Below are positions 56,701 to 64,000 of a stretch of DNA of 64,000 nucleotides, in pieces. A model generated the notes under the pieces. The model worked only from the letters and a program-made list of their open reading frames with translations. It had not been told where the DNA came from and ran no database searches. Origin of the DNA: Pectobacterium araliae (GTDB lineage: Bacteria; Pseudomonadota; Gammaproteobacteria; Enterobacterales; Enterobacteriaceae); the NCBI RefSeq assembly GCF_037076465.1, contig NZ_AP028908.1, forward strand, positions 3,844,001-3,908,000, read 5' to 3'. The number at the start of each line of letters is the position of its first letter. Positions within the stretch are counted from its first letter, which is position 1. Made by a program: the position numbers and the translations under genes.

Positions 56701-59488
56701 GACCATCAAGGTCACCGCCACCGATGGCAGCAGCGCCTCGGTCAGCACCACCTTTGGCCTGACCGTCACTAACATCAATGATGCGCCGATCGTCGCAACC
56801 CCAATCCCCGCGCAAAGTGTCGCGCAGGATGGCAGCCTGAACTTCACCGTGTCCGCAGGCACCTTTACCGATCCCGATGGCGATATGCTGACGCTCAGCG
56901 CCACGCTGGCGGATGGCACGGCACTGCCCAGTTGGCTGTCGTTTAACCCAGCGACCGGCACCTTCTCCGGTACGCCGGGCAATAGCGATGTCGGCAGCCT
57001 GACCATCAAGGTCACCGCCACCGACGGCAGCAGCGCCTCGGTCAGCACCACCTTTGGCCTGACCGTCACCAATGTGAACGATGCCCCAGTGGTCTCCGGC
57101 ACGATTGCCGCGCAGAGCATTGTGCAAGGTGGCAGTCTGAATGTCACCATCCCGGCAGGCACCTTTACCGATCCGGATGGCGATACGCTAACGCTCAGCG
57201 CCACGCTGGCGGACGGCACCATGCTGCCAGCCTGGCTGTCGTTTAACCCGGCCACCGGTACTTTCTCTGGCACACCTGCCAACGGGGATGTCGGCAACCT
57301 GACCATCAAGATCACCGCCACCGACGGCAGCAGCGCCTCGGTCAGCACCACCTTTGGCCTGACCGTCACCAATGTGAACGATGCCCCGGTGGTCTCCGGC
57401 ACGATTGCCGCACAGAGCATCGCGCAAGGCGGTAGTCTGAATGTCACCGTACCCACCGGTACCTTTACCGATCCCGATGGCGATACCCTGACGCTCAATG
57501 CCACGCTGGCGGACGGCGCCATGCTGCCAGCCTGGCTGTCGTTTAACCCTGCCACCGGTACTTTCTCTGGCACACCTGCCAACGGGGATGTCGGCAACCT
57601 GACCATCAAGGTCACCGCCACCGACGGCAGCAACGCCTCGGTCAGCACCACCTTTGGCCTGACGATCACCAACGTTAACGATGCGCCAGTGGTCGCCACG
57701 CCAATCCCGCCGCAAAGCGTGGTTCAGGGCAGTGGCTTCAACTTTACCGTGCCTGACGGCACCTTTAGCGATCCCGATGGTGACACGCTGACGCTGAGCG
57801 CCACCCTCGCCAACGGGTCACCGCTGCCAAGCTGGCTTCGTTTCGATCCGACCATCGGCACCTTCTCCGGCACGCCGGGCAACGCGGATGTCGGTACGTT
57901 GGTGATCAGGGTTACGGCCACCGACGGCAGTAATACATTCATCAGCACCAGTTTTGGCCTGACGGTAACTAACGTCAACGATGCACCCGTAGTCGCCACG
58001 CCAATCCCGTCGCAAAGCGTGGCTCAGGGGGGTGGCTTCAACTTTACCGTGCCTGACGGCACCTTTAGCGATCCCGATGGTGACACGCTGACGCTACGCG
58101 CCACCCTAGCCAACGGATCACCGCTGCCGAGCTGGCTGCGCTTCGATCCGGCCATCGGCACCTTCTCCGGCACGCCGGGCAATGCAGATGTCGGTACCTT
58201 GGTAATCCGGGTAACGGCCACCGACGGCAGTAATACGTCCATCAGTACCAGCTTTGGCCTGACGATCACCAACGTTAACGATGCCCCCGTGGTTGCCACG
58301 CCTATCCCGCCGCAAAACGTGGCTCAGGGGGGTGGCTTCAACTTTACCGTGCCTGACGGCACCTTTACCGATCCGGATGGCGATACCCTGATCCTCAGCG
58401 CCACCCTCGCCAACGGGTCGCCGCTGCCAAGCTGGCTGCGCTTCGATCCGACCATCGGCACTTTCTCCGGTACACCGGGCAACGCAGATGTCGGTACGTT
58501 GGTGATCAGGGTTACGGCCACCGACGGCAGTAATACCTCCATCAGCACCAGTTTTGGCCTGACGGTAACTAACGTTAACGATGCGCCAGTGGTCGCCACG
58601 CCAATCCCGCCGCAAAGCATGGCACAGGGGGGTGGCTTCAACTTTACCGTGCCTGACGGCACCTTTAGCGATCCCGATGGTGACACGCTGACGCTGAGCG
58701 CCACCCTCGCCAACGGGTCACCGCTGCCAAGCTGGCTGCGCTTCGATCCTGCTATCGGCACCTTCTCCGGCACACCGGGCAACGCAGATGTCGGTACTTT
58801 GGTGATCAGGGTTACGGCCACCGACGGCAGTAATACATCCATCAGCACCAGCTTTGGCTTGACGGTGACGAGCAGTATTGTAAGCAGCGATCCTCAGTTC
58901 AAAGCCAACGACGGTATTGGACGGACACCGTCAGCCAGCGATACACGCCAGCTGTTTACGCAGGATGCCACGATAGCACTGCCGGCATTGGATGGTCTGA
59001 TTGCCAATCCGTCGCTCGGCAGTTTCACCGTGGGTAACGACGGTGCACCGAGGTCAGTGATGTCTGCCATTTTTACTACCGGACGCCAGAACACCGAGGG
59101 AGGCACTATCCCAACTAGCCAGGTGGCTAGCACTTTCGGACGTGGAGTCGCCAGCGGCATTGGCATTAACTTCGACAGCACACTAGGTTCCTTCCCCAGC
59201 TTCAGCAAAGATCCCGCTTTAGGCGGCACCTCATCGCTGGCTAGCGTGTTCTCGGGAATCTATCTGCCTTCACTGACGCCAATGGAGGTCTTCTCCGGCG
59301 GTAGTTGGAAGGATATTCCGCTCGATAGGACGAGTAGTGCGATGAATAGCACGGATAACGGCACGGGACGCTCGGTGGCATTTACACCTTCGCTGCATCA
59401 GCAATTACAACAGATAGGTGATTCTAAACTGCAACGCCTCGCGGCCATTGAGCAAGCATTGCAGGAAAGTGGTCAGCAGCAGGGATAG
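50708..59488 (+). CDS. Giant DUF4347 repeat protein (2926 residues), putative secreted adhesin
   Basis: The N-terminus has a basic start and the motif LEARMMFDGA (about residues 31-40) seen at the start of many large exported repeat proteins. DUF4347 spans about residues 105-270, with HILSHG (His162) and MIYGCD (Cys205). A beta-sandwich region follows, then a CSLREA-like segment (GGGLSLREALYWANN, near residue 950), a beta-helix/choice-of-anchor region, and 13 tandem repeats of about 100 residues (residues 1425-2720). A unique C-terminus of about 200 residues has no RTX motif. The start follows CGGGAGTAAAGCCT. It is probably exported by the flanking HlyD/M50/TolC proteins. Confidence 0.88.
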   Translation: MLRRLFATLRTPRHHTTAADAASSTPLGFALEARMMFDGAVAATATQADAAQNTSEAMQAANSAAHATDDSQTHNNDQTQNGQDDHGVTPDDATSNIAVAGEAPRKEVVFIDTSLTDYQTLVNNVPSSIEVELFDGSKDGLSQLAQWAQDHNGYDAIHILSHGAEGEIQLGSLKLDSDTANTRAADLATLGAALTDSGDLMIYGCDVAQDSGQSFVTLLAQLTGADVAASSDSTGASALGGDWDLESHSGSIETGALQMDSYRHTLDVSGTTADFVINGVSYSTGTVGSGVELFLDGGLDVDSSNWYADIDPTTSTITMTMRNGIYASDGLTSFDFTFSGSTLLAITSVTKDNAATTSAADFSATVNGNDKTITFHINTNETGGDGVLVWHFTSTNTGGSTDTAPSVVAIGANPTYTENGAAVGLFTGVSVDTHDTGQTFASAVFTVSNVAGNTEYLTLHGINVALSNGNSVSLGSGYGSASVSLSGGIATVSITGATLSNSDMGSLLSGMTYSNSSDNPGNATRTVTLTQLTDSGTSNNTVAPNISSAITVVPVNDAPTDITLSATTFAQSLGSNGTVATLTTTDVDSSVFTYSLVSGSGSTDNALFTISGNTLKAVNATGMAAGTYSVRLQVSDGAATYDKVVSLVVVDDIAPTFDQSPSVSNATVGGFNLSGSLTETGNVYYVVVADGASAPTATQVIAGQTATGSSATASGSQVLGSSPFNFSFTLTGLAASTAYDVYVVARDSAGNNTVSVVKVDATTTSAGTAPTLSATGNNPVFIGGMAGSIDLFSGVSANTNDSSQTFSSLTLTVSNATDSGEFINVGGNNINLSANNSGTLTGIGNYSVTRSGNTVTLQLSGMSASNSEMAGVVDGLRYGNTSASATAATRAVTLSAVSDSGSSNNSTALNLTSTVNVLASNSALYVTAGDDTGDNATFGSSVQEDANDGGGLSLREALYWANNTAGIDRIVFQTDVTLANSLLSPTDSVLIDGQSFTLNGGGYSGFQIVTGSITLAIQNLTLTNFTTDNSTDTGGVLGLSYSASDVNFRLYNVDISGNRDTTFGNGVFDLYNIAPGSYNFDFDRVNIHDNLMVGNLNEGVIRLFVSRTQQTVFLSITNSAITNNTGINSAGSTFGVSGLWLTGNQGNPTATHISLINTTITGQNNGIVFEFINNALSWVASVRNSIITGTSQDIVAYTPTGQPAGGSYTLYGGNNILSGSVNQVSSTDPRLAATASNAINQGNRFYVTGETDVRGLDRVRQGAVDIGAYESQFAAGTAPQVDLNGSTTGNNYSTTVPAASAATGISVTDALATLSQTDGDARLWTLTLNLAGTTDGSSESLSLSRQALLAAHAAGINVTGNGSQTLTLTGGATQEAFQIALRAIVYANVAATPTAGNRTVSVTANDDASSAATSTLTLTASNNASPVVSGTIAAQSIAQGGSLSVTVPAGTFTDPDVGDTLTLSATLANGSPLPSWLTFNAATGTFSGTPANGDVGNLTIKVTATDGSNASVSTTFGLTVTNVNDAPVVSGTIPAQSIAQGGSLSVTVPAGTFTDPDVGDTLTLSATLANGSPLPSWLTFNAATGTFSGTPANGDVGNLTIKVTATDGSNASVSTTFGLTVTNVNDAPVVSGTIPAQSIAQGGSLNVTIPAGTFTDPDGDTLTLSATLADGTALPSWLSFNPATGTFSGTPANGDVGNLTIKVTATDGSNASVSTTFGLTVTNVNEAPVVSGTIAAQNIAQGGSLNITIPAGTFTDPDGDTLTLSATLADGTALPAWLSFNPATGTFSGTPANGDVGSLTIKVTATDGSSASVSTTFSLTVTTVNEAPVVSGTIAAQSIAQGGSLNVTVPTGTFTDPDGDTLTLSATLADGTALPAWLTFNPVTGTFSGTPGNGDVGNLSIKVTASDGNATVSTSFSLTVTTANDAPVVSGTIAAQSIAQGGSLNITIPAGTFTDPDGDTLTLSATLADGTALPAWLSFNPATGTFSGTPANGDVGSLTIKVTATDGSSASVSTTFGLTVTNINDAPIVATPIPAQSVAQDGSLNFTVSAGTFTDPDGDMLTLSATLADGTALPSWLSFNPATGTFSGTPGNSDVGSLTIKVTATDGSSASVSTTFGLTVTNVNDAPVVSGTIAAQSIVQGGSLNVTIPAGTFTDPDGDTLTLSATLADGTMLPAWLSFNPATGTFSGTPANGDVGNLTIKITATDGSSASVSTTFGLTVTNVNDAPVVSGTIAAQSIAQGGSLNVTVPTGTFTDPDGDTLTLNATLADGAMLPAWLSFNPATGTFSGTPANGDVGNLTIKVTATDGSNASVSTTFGLTITNVNDAPVVATPIPPQSVVQGSGFNFTVPDGTFSDPDGDTLTLSATLANGSPLPSWLRFDPTIGTFSGTPGNADVGTLVIRVTATDGSNTFISTSFGLTVTNVNDAPVVATPIPSQSVAQGGGFNFTVPDGTFSDPDGDTLTLRATLANGSPLPSWLRFDPAIGTFSGTPGNADVGTLVIRVTATDGSNTSISTSFGLTITNVNDAPVVATPIPPQNVAQGGGFNFTVPDGTFTDPDGDTLILSATLANGSPLPSWLRFDPTIGTFSGTPGNADVGTLVIRVTATDGSNTSISTSFGLTVTNVNDAPVVATPIPPQSMAQGGGFNFTVPDGTFSDPDGDTLTLSATLANGSPLPSWLRFDPAIGTFSGTPGNADVGTLVIRVTATDGSNTSISTSFGLTVTSSIVSSDPQFKANDGIGRTPSASDTRQLFTQDATIALPALDGLIANPSLGSFTVGNDGAPRSVMSAIFTTGRQNTEGGTIPTSQVASTFGRGVASGIGINFDSTLGSFPSFSKDPALGGTSSLASVFSGIYLPSLTPMEVFSGGSWKDIPLDRTSSAMNSTDNGTGRSVAFTPSLHQQLQQIGDSKLQRLAAIEQALQESGQQQG
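54980..58872 (+). repeat. Thirteen tandem 300-bp repeats encoding Ig/cadherin-like domains
   Basis: Units begin about every 300 bases (54986, 55289, 55592, 55892, 56192, 56489, 56789, then every 300 to 58589). Units 1 and 2 carry an extra codon (D-V-G-D) and are nearly identical. Units 1-9 share G-T-I-A-A-Q-S-I-A-Q-G-G; units 10-13 share A-T-P-I-P-P-Q and F-N-F-T-V-P-D-G. Unit 7 starts like the second type and ends like the first. Each contains a calcium-type F-T-D-P-D-G-D motif. Confidence 0.95.
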
Positions 59489-59596
59489 CCCTGCGCGACA
59501 GCGCAGCAACTGGCGATACGCAGGACGATCGCAAGAACATCCAGAACCATCACAAAAATAACATGGGTAATGATGATAATGACGAGGAGCGGAATC

Positions 59597-61105
59597 GTGT
59601 TAAAGGGTCGGAAACTATTTAGCCTTAGCGCCATCGTGCTAGCCGCCAGCGGCTGTGCCGTGACCACACAGCCGATCAGCAAGGTCGAAAGCGGGCAACG
59701 CAGCCAGCAGGACCGAGTCGCCATGTTCAGCCAGCAGGAGCCCGTCACGGCACCGATCACGCTGTATGATGCCATGGCACGTGCGCTGAAATATAACCTC
59801 GAATCACGCTTAAAAGTGATGGAATATGCGCTGAGCCAGCAGCAGGTGGAGCTAGCACGCTACGATATGTTGCCGAAACTGGCGGCATCAGCGGGCTATG
59901 TGGGGCGTAATAATATGAGTGCCTCCAGTAGCCGCAGCGTGGAAACAGGACGTACTTCTCTGGAACCTTCCACCTCACAGGATCGCGACCGAGATGTAGC
60001 CGATCTGACTATGGTGTGGAACGTGCTCGACTTTGGCGTCAGCTACGTGACCGCCCAGCAAAAATCAGATCAGCGCTGGATTGCCGAAGAGCGTAAACGC
60101 AAGGTCGTGCACACCATCCAGCAAGACGTACGCTCCGCCTACTGGCGCGCCGTGGCAGCTGAACGCTTGTTGGGGCAGATTGATGGCCTGATCGTCCGTG
60201 TCAACGCTGCGCGCGACGCGAGCGAACACATGTCGTCACAGCAGATTGGCGACCCCATTGAAGTCCTTAGCTATCAACGCGCGCTGATCGACGCCACACG
60301 CCAATTGGAAGAACAGCGTCGCGCACTGTCGCTAGCCAAGACTGAGCTGGCGACCTTGATGAACCTGCCATTGGATACGGCCTACAAGCTTGCATTGCCA
60401 CAAAGCGGTGACGAAACCGTACCGCAGCTGAATGTCGATGTGAAGGTGCTGGAAGAAGCGGCGCTGGTCAGTCGCCCAGAACTGCGCGAGCAGGATTATC
60501 AGGTCCGAATTCATGCCGCTGAAACCCGTAAAGCGCTGCTGCGTATGCTGCCCGGCGTGGAAATCAGCGCAGGTGGCCACTATGACAGCAACTCTTTTCT
60601 GGTCAACAACAGCTGGGCTGACGTCGGCGTGAAAGCCACCTGGAACCTGTTCAATCTGCTGTCCGGCCCCGCCGCGCGTAAAGCCGCTCAGGCTAACGAG
60701 TCCGTGTCGGAAGTGCAACGCCAGGCGATGTCACTGGCAATTATGGCACAGTTATACATCGCCCGAGCCAACTTCAATGAGGCGCAGCGACAATATAAAA
60801 CCAGTTCAGAATTGCGTAATCTTGACACTAAAATTGTCGAACAGCTGAGAAACCGCTATAAGGCTAACAGCATCGGTGAACTACAGTTGATTCAAGGTGA
60901 GCTGAACGCCCTCAACGCCAGTTTACGTCAGGATCTGGCCTATGCAGAACTACGCAATACCTACGGTCAGATATTCTCAACGATCGGACTGGATTTGCTA
61001 CCGAAAACCCTCCCGTCCAACAGCCTTGCAGATATCAGTCAGGCACTGCGTCAATCTGACATCAACTGGCAACAGGGTAAAATCAGTACCTTGCAATCGT
61101 TCTGA
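59597..61105 (+). CDS. TolC-family outer membrane efflux lipoprotein
   Basis: A 502-residue outer membrane factor. GTG 59597 with AGGAG seven bases upstream gives a lipoprotein-like signal (SLSAIVLAASGC); the ATG codons from 59570 lack a ribosome site. Two OEP repeats follow, with long Gln/Ala-rich coiled coils (YALSQQQVELARYDMLPKLA; then RPELREQDYQVRIHAAETRK in the second half). It would form the exit duct for the HlyD-type adaptors upstream. A perfect hairpin follows the stop. Confidence 0.9.
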   Translation: MLKGRKLFSLSAIVLAASGCAVTTQPISKVESGQRSQQDRVAMFSQQEPVTAPITLYDAMARALKYNLESRLKVMEYALSQQQVELARYDMLPKLAASAGYVGRNNMSASSSRSVETGRTSLEPSTSQDRDRDVADLTMVWNVLDFGVSYVTAQQKSDQRWIAEERKRKVVHTIQQDVRSAYWRAVAAERLLGQIDGLIVRVNAARDASEHMSSQQIGDPIEVLSYQRALIDATRQLEEQRRALSLAKTELATLMNLPLDTAYKLALPQSGDETVPQLNVDVKVLEEAALVSRPELREQDYQVRIHAAETRKALLRMLPGVEISAGGHYDSNSFLVNNSWADVGVKATWNLFNLLSGPAARKAAQANESVSEVQRQAMSLAIMAQLYIARANFNEAQRQYKTSSELRNLDTKIVEQLRNRYKANSIGELQLIQGELNALNASLRQDLAYAELRNTYGQIFSTIGLDLLPKTLPSNSLADISQALRQSDINWQQGKISTLQSF

Positions 61106-61146
61106 TACGCACTATTGTCGTGCCTGAAATATCATGTTTTACGCGA

Positions 61147-61177
61147 GTAGGAGGGGCAGCACCGCTGCCCCTCCTAC
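61147..61177. terminator. Hairpin between tolC-like gene and NRPS operon
   Basis: A perfect 14-bp stem, GTAGGAGGGGCAGC / GCTGCCCCTCCTAC, has an ACC loop. It lies between convergent stop codons, without a T-run. Confidence 0.75.
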
Positions 61178-61179
61178 GG

Positions 61180-63294
61180 TCAGACGTCCGTCAGGCGCTT
61201 GCGATCGACCTTGCCGCTGCCGGTTTTCGGCAGTTTGTCGAGTACCACAATGCGCCCTGGCACCATGTAAGCTGGTAAGAACTGATGCAACTGTTTGCGC
61301 AGCGCCAGTTTGGTCATCTCCGAGCCGGGTTTATACTCAACGTAGCCAACCAGCACCGCCTCATCCCCTTCCCTCTGAAGTTTAACAGCCGCATCCTGCA
61401 CTTGTTCGATCCGTTTCAATTGCGCCTCGATCTCCCCTAATTCGATGCGAAATCCCCGTAATTTTACCTGATCGTCGAAGCGACCAAGATACTGATAACG
61501 ATCGTCCGCTAGCAGCCGGACTTTATCGCCAGTGCGATACATCCGCTGCCCGGATTCCATCTGCTGAATAAAACGATCCTGCGTCAGATCGTCACGCTGC
61601 CAGTATCCACTGCTCAGTGCATCACCGAGAATGCACAGTTCGCCGACCATCCCTTCCTCTAACGGATGGCGATCGTCATCGATCACCAGATGCTGATAGC
61701 CTGCCAACGTGTTCCCCAGCGTGACCGTGTGCTGATTCTCCAACGCTGCGCTGTCTATCTGCGCCATCTGCGACCAAATCGTCGCTTCGGTTGGCCCATA
61801 GCAATTCCACAGCGTCCTACAACGGCTAACCAGACGCTGTGCCAGCCGCAGATCCAGCGCTTCACCGCCGCACAGCGCCACCAGATCGGGTTTGCCCTGC
61901 CAGCCCGCTTTGAACATCATGCGCCAAAACGCGGGTGTGGCCTGCAATACGTTGATTTCCGGCCGAGTCTGCAAATACGCCGCGACCGCCTGCGGATCTT
62001 TGTATTCCTCGTGCGTGGTCAGGTGCTGCACGCCACCCACCCACAGCGGCGCAAACACTTCCAGCATGGAGATATCAAACGCCAACGTGGTAATCAGCAG
62101 CCAGTTGGCTTTATCCGTTAAAGCCAGCCGCGCTACGCTGGCATGAATAAAGGTTTGCAGCGCCCGCTGACCAATCACAACGCCTTTTGGTTTCCCCGTC
62201 GAACCGGAGGTAAACATCATGTAGGCGGCCGTTTCCGGTCCACCAGCGCGCGCCAGCTGTACGCTCGCCGTGGAATCACTGGCGGCATACGGTAAATCGC
62301 AAAGGTTCAGTATCGGGCAGTCAAACGCCAGCGAACCGCCGGTATAACCGTCCTGTAAGACCGTAGCTAACGCCGCCTCCTGCTGAATCGCCTGTAGACG
62401 CTCTCCCGGAAAATCCGGCTCCAGCGGCACAAACGTCACCTGAGAAAACAGGCAAGCCAGCAGCGCCGCAACCGTATCAGGCTGACGACTCAGGTGCAGC
62501 CCCACGCGCTGACCCGCCGTCACCCCCTGTGCAGCCAGTGCCTGTTGAATTAGCGCCACGCGTTGCAGCAGTTCCCGATAGCGAATGTCACGCTCCTGAA
62601 AGACGATCGCCACACAATCCTGACGCGCTTCCTGAGTTAAGCGCGCCAGCAGTTCATCGTGCAGCGCGTGCGTCGCCGCTCGGTGCGGTAACGGCGCCAC
62701 CCGCGGACTGAGGCGGATCTGCGCCAGCCGTTCCCAGTGCGCTGCCAGCAGGCCATCAAGTAGCTGCGTGAGATGGCGGGCAATGCGCTGTAGCTGCCGA
62801 TTATCGAACTGTCCGTCAGGCGCAGTCAGAATGACCCGATCGTTTTGAACCTGTACGATCAGCGCCACGTTTTGCGCCGCTTTTTGTACTACCACAGGTA
62901 ACGATGTCATCTCCCCCACGATCAGCAGGCTGCTAAACAGCGCATGCTGGATGTCTGCTGCCAGAAGCTCTGACGCAGACTGCGGATCGCACGACGATCC
63001 CACCGCAGCGATCCACTCGCTGACGAGACGATCGCGCTGTTGAAAATGGGCGATCAGCGGCCTTACGTTATCAGGAAGATCGGCCGTGACGAGCGCGGCG
63101 CACACCTGCTCTTCACCGCTGTATTTGTACAGCAGCCAGCTCCATGCTGCGCTCACCAGCGACGCGGGATAATGCTTAATCAGCTCACTGCTGTGCCGCT
63201 GTTCACCGTGCGCGGCACCTACCCGCTGCCCGAAGGCCGTGGGCTGTTGGATATCCGCTAACGGGTTCCCAACGGCTTTATTGCACCCTGTCAT
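61180..63294 (-). CDS. NRPS adenylation protein, glycine-type specificity code
   Basis: A 704-residue protein. Residues 1-200 look like a degenerate condensation-domain half (ASLVSAAWSWLLYKYSGEEQ) without the HHxxxDG motif. The rest is a complete adenylation domain: A3 MFTSGSTGKPKGV, A4/A5 with TLAFDISMLE and NCYGPTEAT, A7 YRTGDKV, A8 GRFDDQVKLRGFRIELGEIE, A10 PKTGSGKVDR. Reading the pocket by eye gives D-I-L-Q-L-G-C-I-W-K, close to the known glycine code. There is no carrier domain at its C-terminus. It overlaps the upstream NRPS gene by four bases. Confidence 0.88.
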   Translation of the reverse strand: MTGCNKAVGNPLADIQQPTAFGQRVGAAHGEQRHSSELIKHYPASLVSAAWSWLLYKYSGEEQVCAALVTADLPDNVRPLIAHFQQRDRLVSEWIAAVGSSCDPQSASELLAADIQHALFSSLLIVGEMTSLPVVVQKAAQNVALIVQVQNDRVILTAPDGQFDNRQLQRIARHLTQLLDGLLAAHWERLAQIRLSPRVAPLPHRAATHALHDELLARLTQEARQDCVAIVFQERDIRYRELLQRVALIQQALAAQGVTAGQRVGLHLSRQPDTVAALLACLFSQVTFVPLEPDFPGERLQAIQQEAALATVLQDGYTGGSLAFDCPILNLCDLPYAASDSTASVQLARAGGPETAAYMMFTSGSTGKPKGVVIGQRALQTFIHASVARLALTDKANWLLITTLAFDISMLEVFAPLWVGGVQHLTTHEEYKDPQAVAAYLQTRPEINVLQATPAFWRMMFKAGWQGKPDLVALCGGEALDLRLAQRLVSRCRTLWNCYGPTEATIWSQMAQIDSAALENQHTVTLGNTLAGYQHLVIDDDRHPLEEGMVGELCILGDALSSGYWQRDDLTQDRFIQQMESGQRMYRTGDKVRLLADDRYQYLGRFDDQVKLRGFRIELGEIEAQLKRIEQVQDAAVKLQREGDEAVLVGYVEYKPGSEMTKLALRKQLHQFLPAYMVPGRIVVLDKLPKTGSGKVDRKRLTDV

Positions 63295-64000
63295 GACAGC
63301 GTTTCCTCATTGGCGGTAACCCTCGACTGTGCCAGATACTCGCTCAGCGCCTGCGGTGACGGGTAACGCTGCAAGAGCGCAACATTTATCGGCAGCGCTA
63401 ACGCACGGCTCAATGCCTGTGCCAGCGCAATACGCTGGAGTGAATCGACACCGCTTTCACACAGCGTCTGCGACCAGAGGCCAGGTTCACTGAGATGCAG
63501 CGTCTGCGCCCACACTCGCAGCAGCGACTGGGCTGACGGCGTATCAGGCGAGCCTGCACGGCTATCCGGCGTGACAGCCTGTCTCATCGCTGCATCTGCC
63601 ACCTTATTATGTCCAACGATCTCGGCTGGCTGCTGCGGTGAGCTATTCACCAGCGCCACCACTTCGTCATGCCAGCGCATCAGCACCCGACGCACCTGCG
63701 CACTGTCCAGCACATCGGCATCAAACTCGAAGCGCAGCAGCATGCAGCCCGCCTGCTCACGCACCACCAGATTCAGCGGCATTTCGACCTTTTCATAGGC
63801 CGCGGAGAATTCGGGAGATAGCCGATGCGGATCGTCAGCACGTTGGCCTTGCTCCGCTTTCGCGCCGGGCTGGTTTTCATAAGCAGGATAGTTTTCATAA
63901 ATAAACAGGCTGTTGAACAGACGCGGGCGTCCAGCCGTCAGCGCAATCAGCGACTGCGTGGCATGCTGATTCATCGCCATCAGCTCATTCTGCAACTGCA
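63291..64000 (-). CDS. NRPS condensation/carrier protein, 5' part outside window
   Basis: The minus-strand frame is open to the window edge. The visible 235 or so codons are the end of a condensation domain (ELMAMNQHATQSLIAL, then FNSLFIYENYPAY, and LNLVVREQAGCMLLRFEFDA) followed by a peptidyl carrier domain with the phosphopantetheine Ser in LCESGVDSLQRIALAQ. It ends with the stop overlapping the adenylation gene start (ATGA). The carrier probably receives the amino acid activated by that protein. Confidence 0.88.
   Translation of the reverse strand, partial: QLQNELMAMNQHATQSLIALTAGRPRLFNSLFIYENYPAYENQPGAKAEQGQRADDPHRLSPEFSAAYEKVEMPLNLVVREQAGCMLLRFEFDADVLDSAQVRRVLMRWHDEVVALVNSSPQQPAEIVGHNKVADAAMRQAVTPDSRAGSPDTPSAQSLLRVWAQTLHLSEPGLWSQTLCESGVDSLQRIALAQALSRALALPINVALLQRYPSPQALSEYLAQSRVTANEETLS

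Noticed and set aside
54652..57699. Very long minus-strand open frame (about 1015 codons) and several shorter ones across the repeat array
   Set aside because: It is the antisense shadow of the 300-bp tandem repeats: a frame open in one unit is open in all. It has no ribosome site, and the sense frame carries clear domains.
54980..58872. Regular repeats considered as a CRISPR or satellite array
   Set aside because: The period is 300 bp with no unique spacers, and all units are in one coding frame of the giant protein.
50708..59488. Giant protein as a classical RTX type I substrate
   Set aside because: No GGxGxDxxx nonapeptides and no typical C-terminal RTX signal are visible; export by the flanking genes is inferred from context only.

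Overview
The window looks like a chromosomal segment of a soft-rot enterobacterium, most likely Pectobacterium or a close relative. The left third follows E. coli gene order (yqjDEK-yqjF-yqjG-yhaJ-yhaK; zur-yjbJ-lexA-dgkA-plsB-ubiA-ubiC; groSL-fxsA-aspA-dcuA-cutA-dsbD-yjdC-tRNA-Phe) with high protein similarity. The genus call is my inference from gene content; no species marker was compared.

Layout. (1) 1-20.4 kb is core genome: envelope, redox, zinc and SOS regulation, phospholipid and ubiquinone synthesis, chaperonin, C4-dicarboxylate metabolism and disulfide transfer. One indel truncates cutA. (2) 20.4-38.9 kb is an integrative island in the 3' end of tRNA-Phe. It is bounded by a P4-type integrase and a 174-bp direct repeat. 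Its cargo is a MobC-like gene, a CcdAB toxin-antitoxin pair, a three-gene methyltransferase/helicase/GIY-YIG nuclease operon resembling Bacillus YeeABC, a serine DNA invertase, a complete type III restriction-modification pair and a second tyrosine recombinase with a HicB-like tail. (3) 38.9-44.9 kb is decayed or mobile DNA: a second copy of the island end, a fused def/PLP-enzyme/LysR pseudogene, an Lrp-type regulator, remnants of ISAs1-family and IS1-family elements, and an AT-rich pair made of an unknown gene and an ABC exporter. (4) 44.9-61.1 kb is an apparent secretion locus: two HlyD-type adaptors, an M50 metalloprotease fused to an HlyD-like tail, an exported phage-collar protein, a 2926-residue DUF4347 protein with 13 tandem Ig/cadherin-like repeats, and a TolC-like outer membrane lipoprotein. 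(5) 61.2-64 kb is the end of a non-ribosomal peptide synthetase operon that continues beyond the window.

Main discovery. The start codon and first 37 codons of the island methyltransferase are not next to its body. They sit on the opposite strand in a cassette of about 176 bp, between two inverted Hin-like sites and beside an invertase gene. Inversion at the AA cores (30988/30989 and 31164/31165) would join the halves exactly in frame and restore a 914-residue enzyme. The window therefore appears to show the OFF state of a phase-variable defence operon in which the promoter side and N-terminus flip as one small unit. In the present orientation the cassette instead reads into the invertase gene, which suggests a self-limiting switch.

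Other notable points are the secretion locus, which has an M50 protease but no dedicated ABC ATPase, a caspase-like His/Cys pair in the DUF4347 domain, and a 166-nt nested palindrome in the island.
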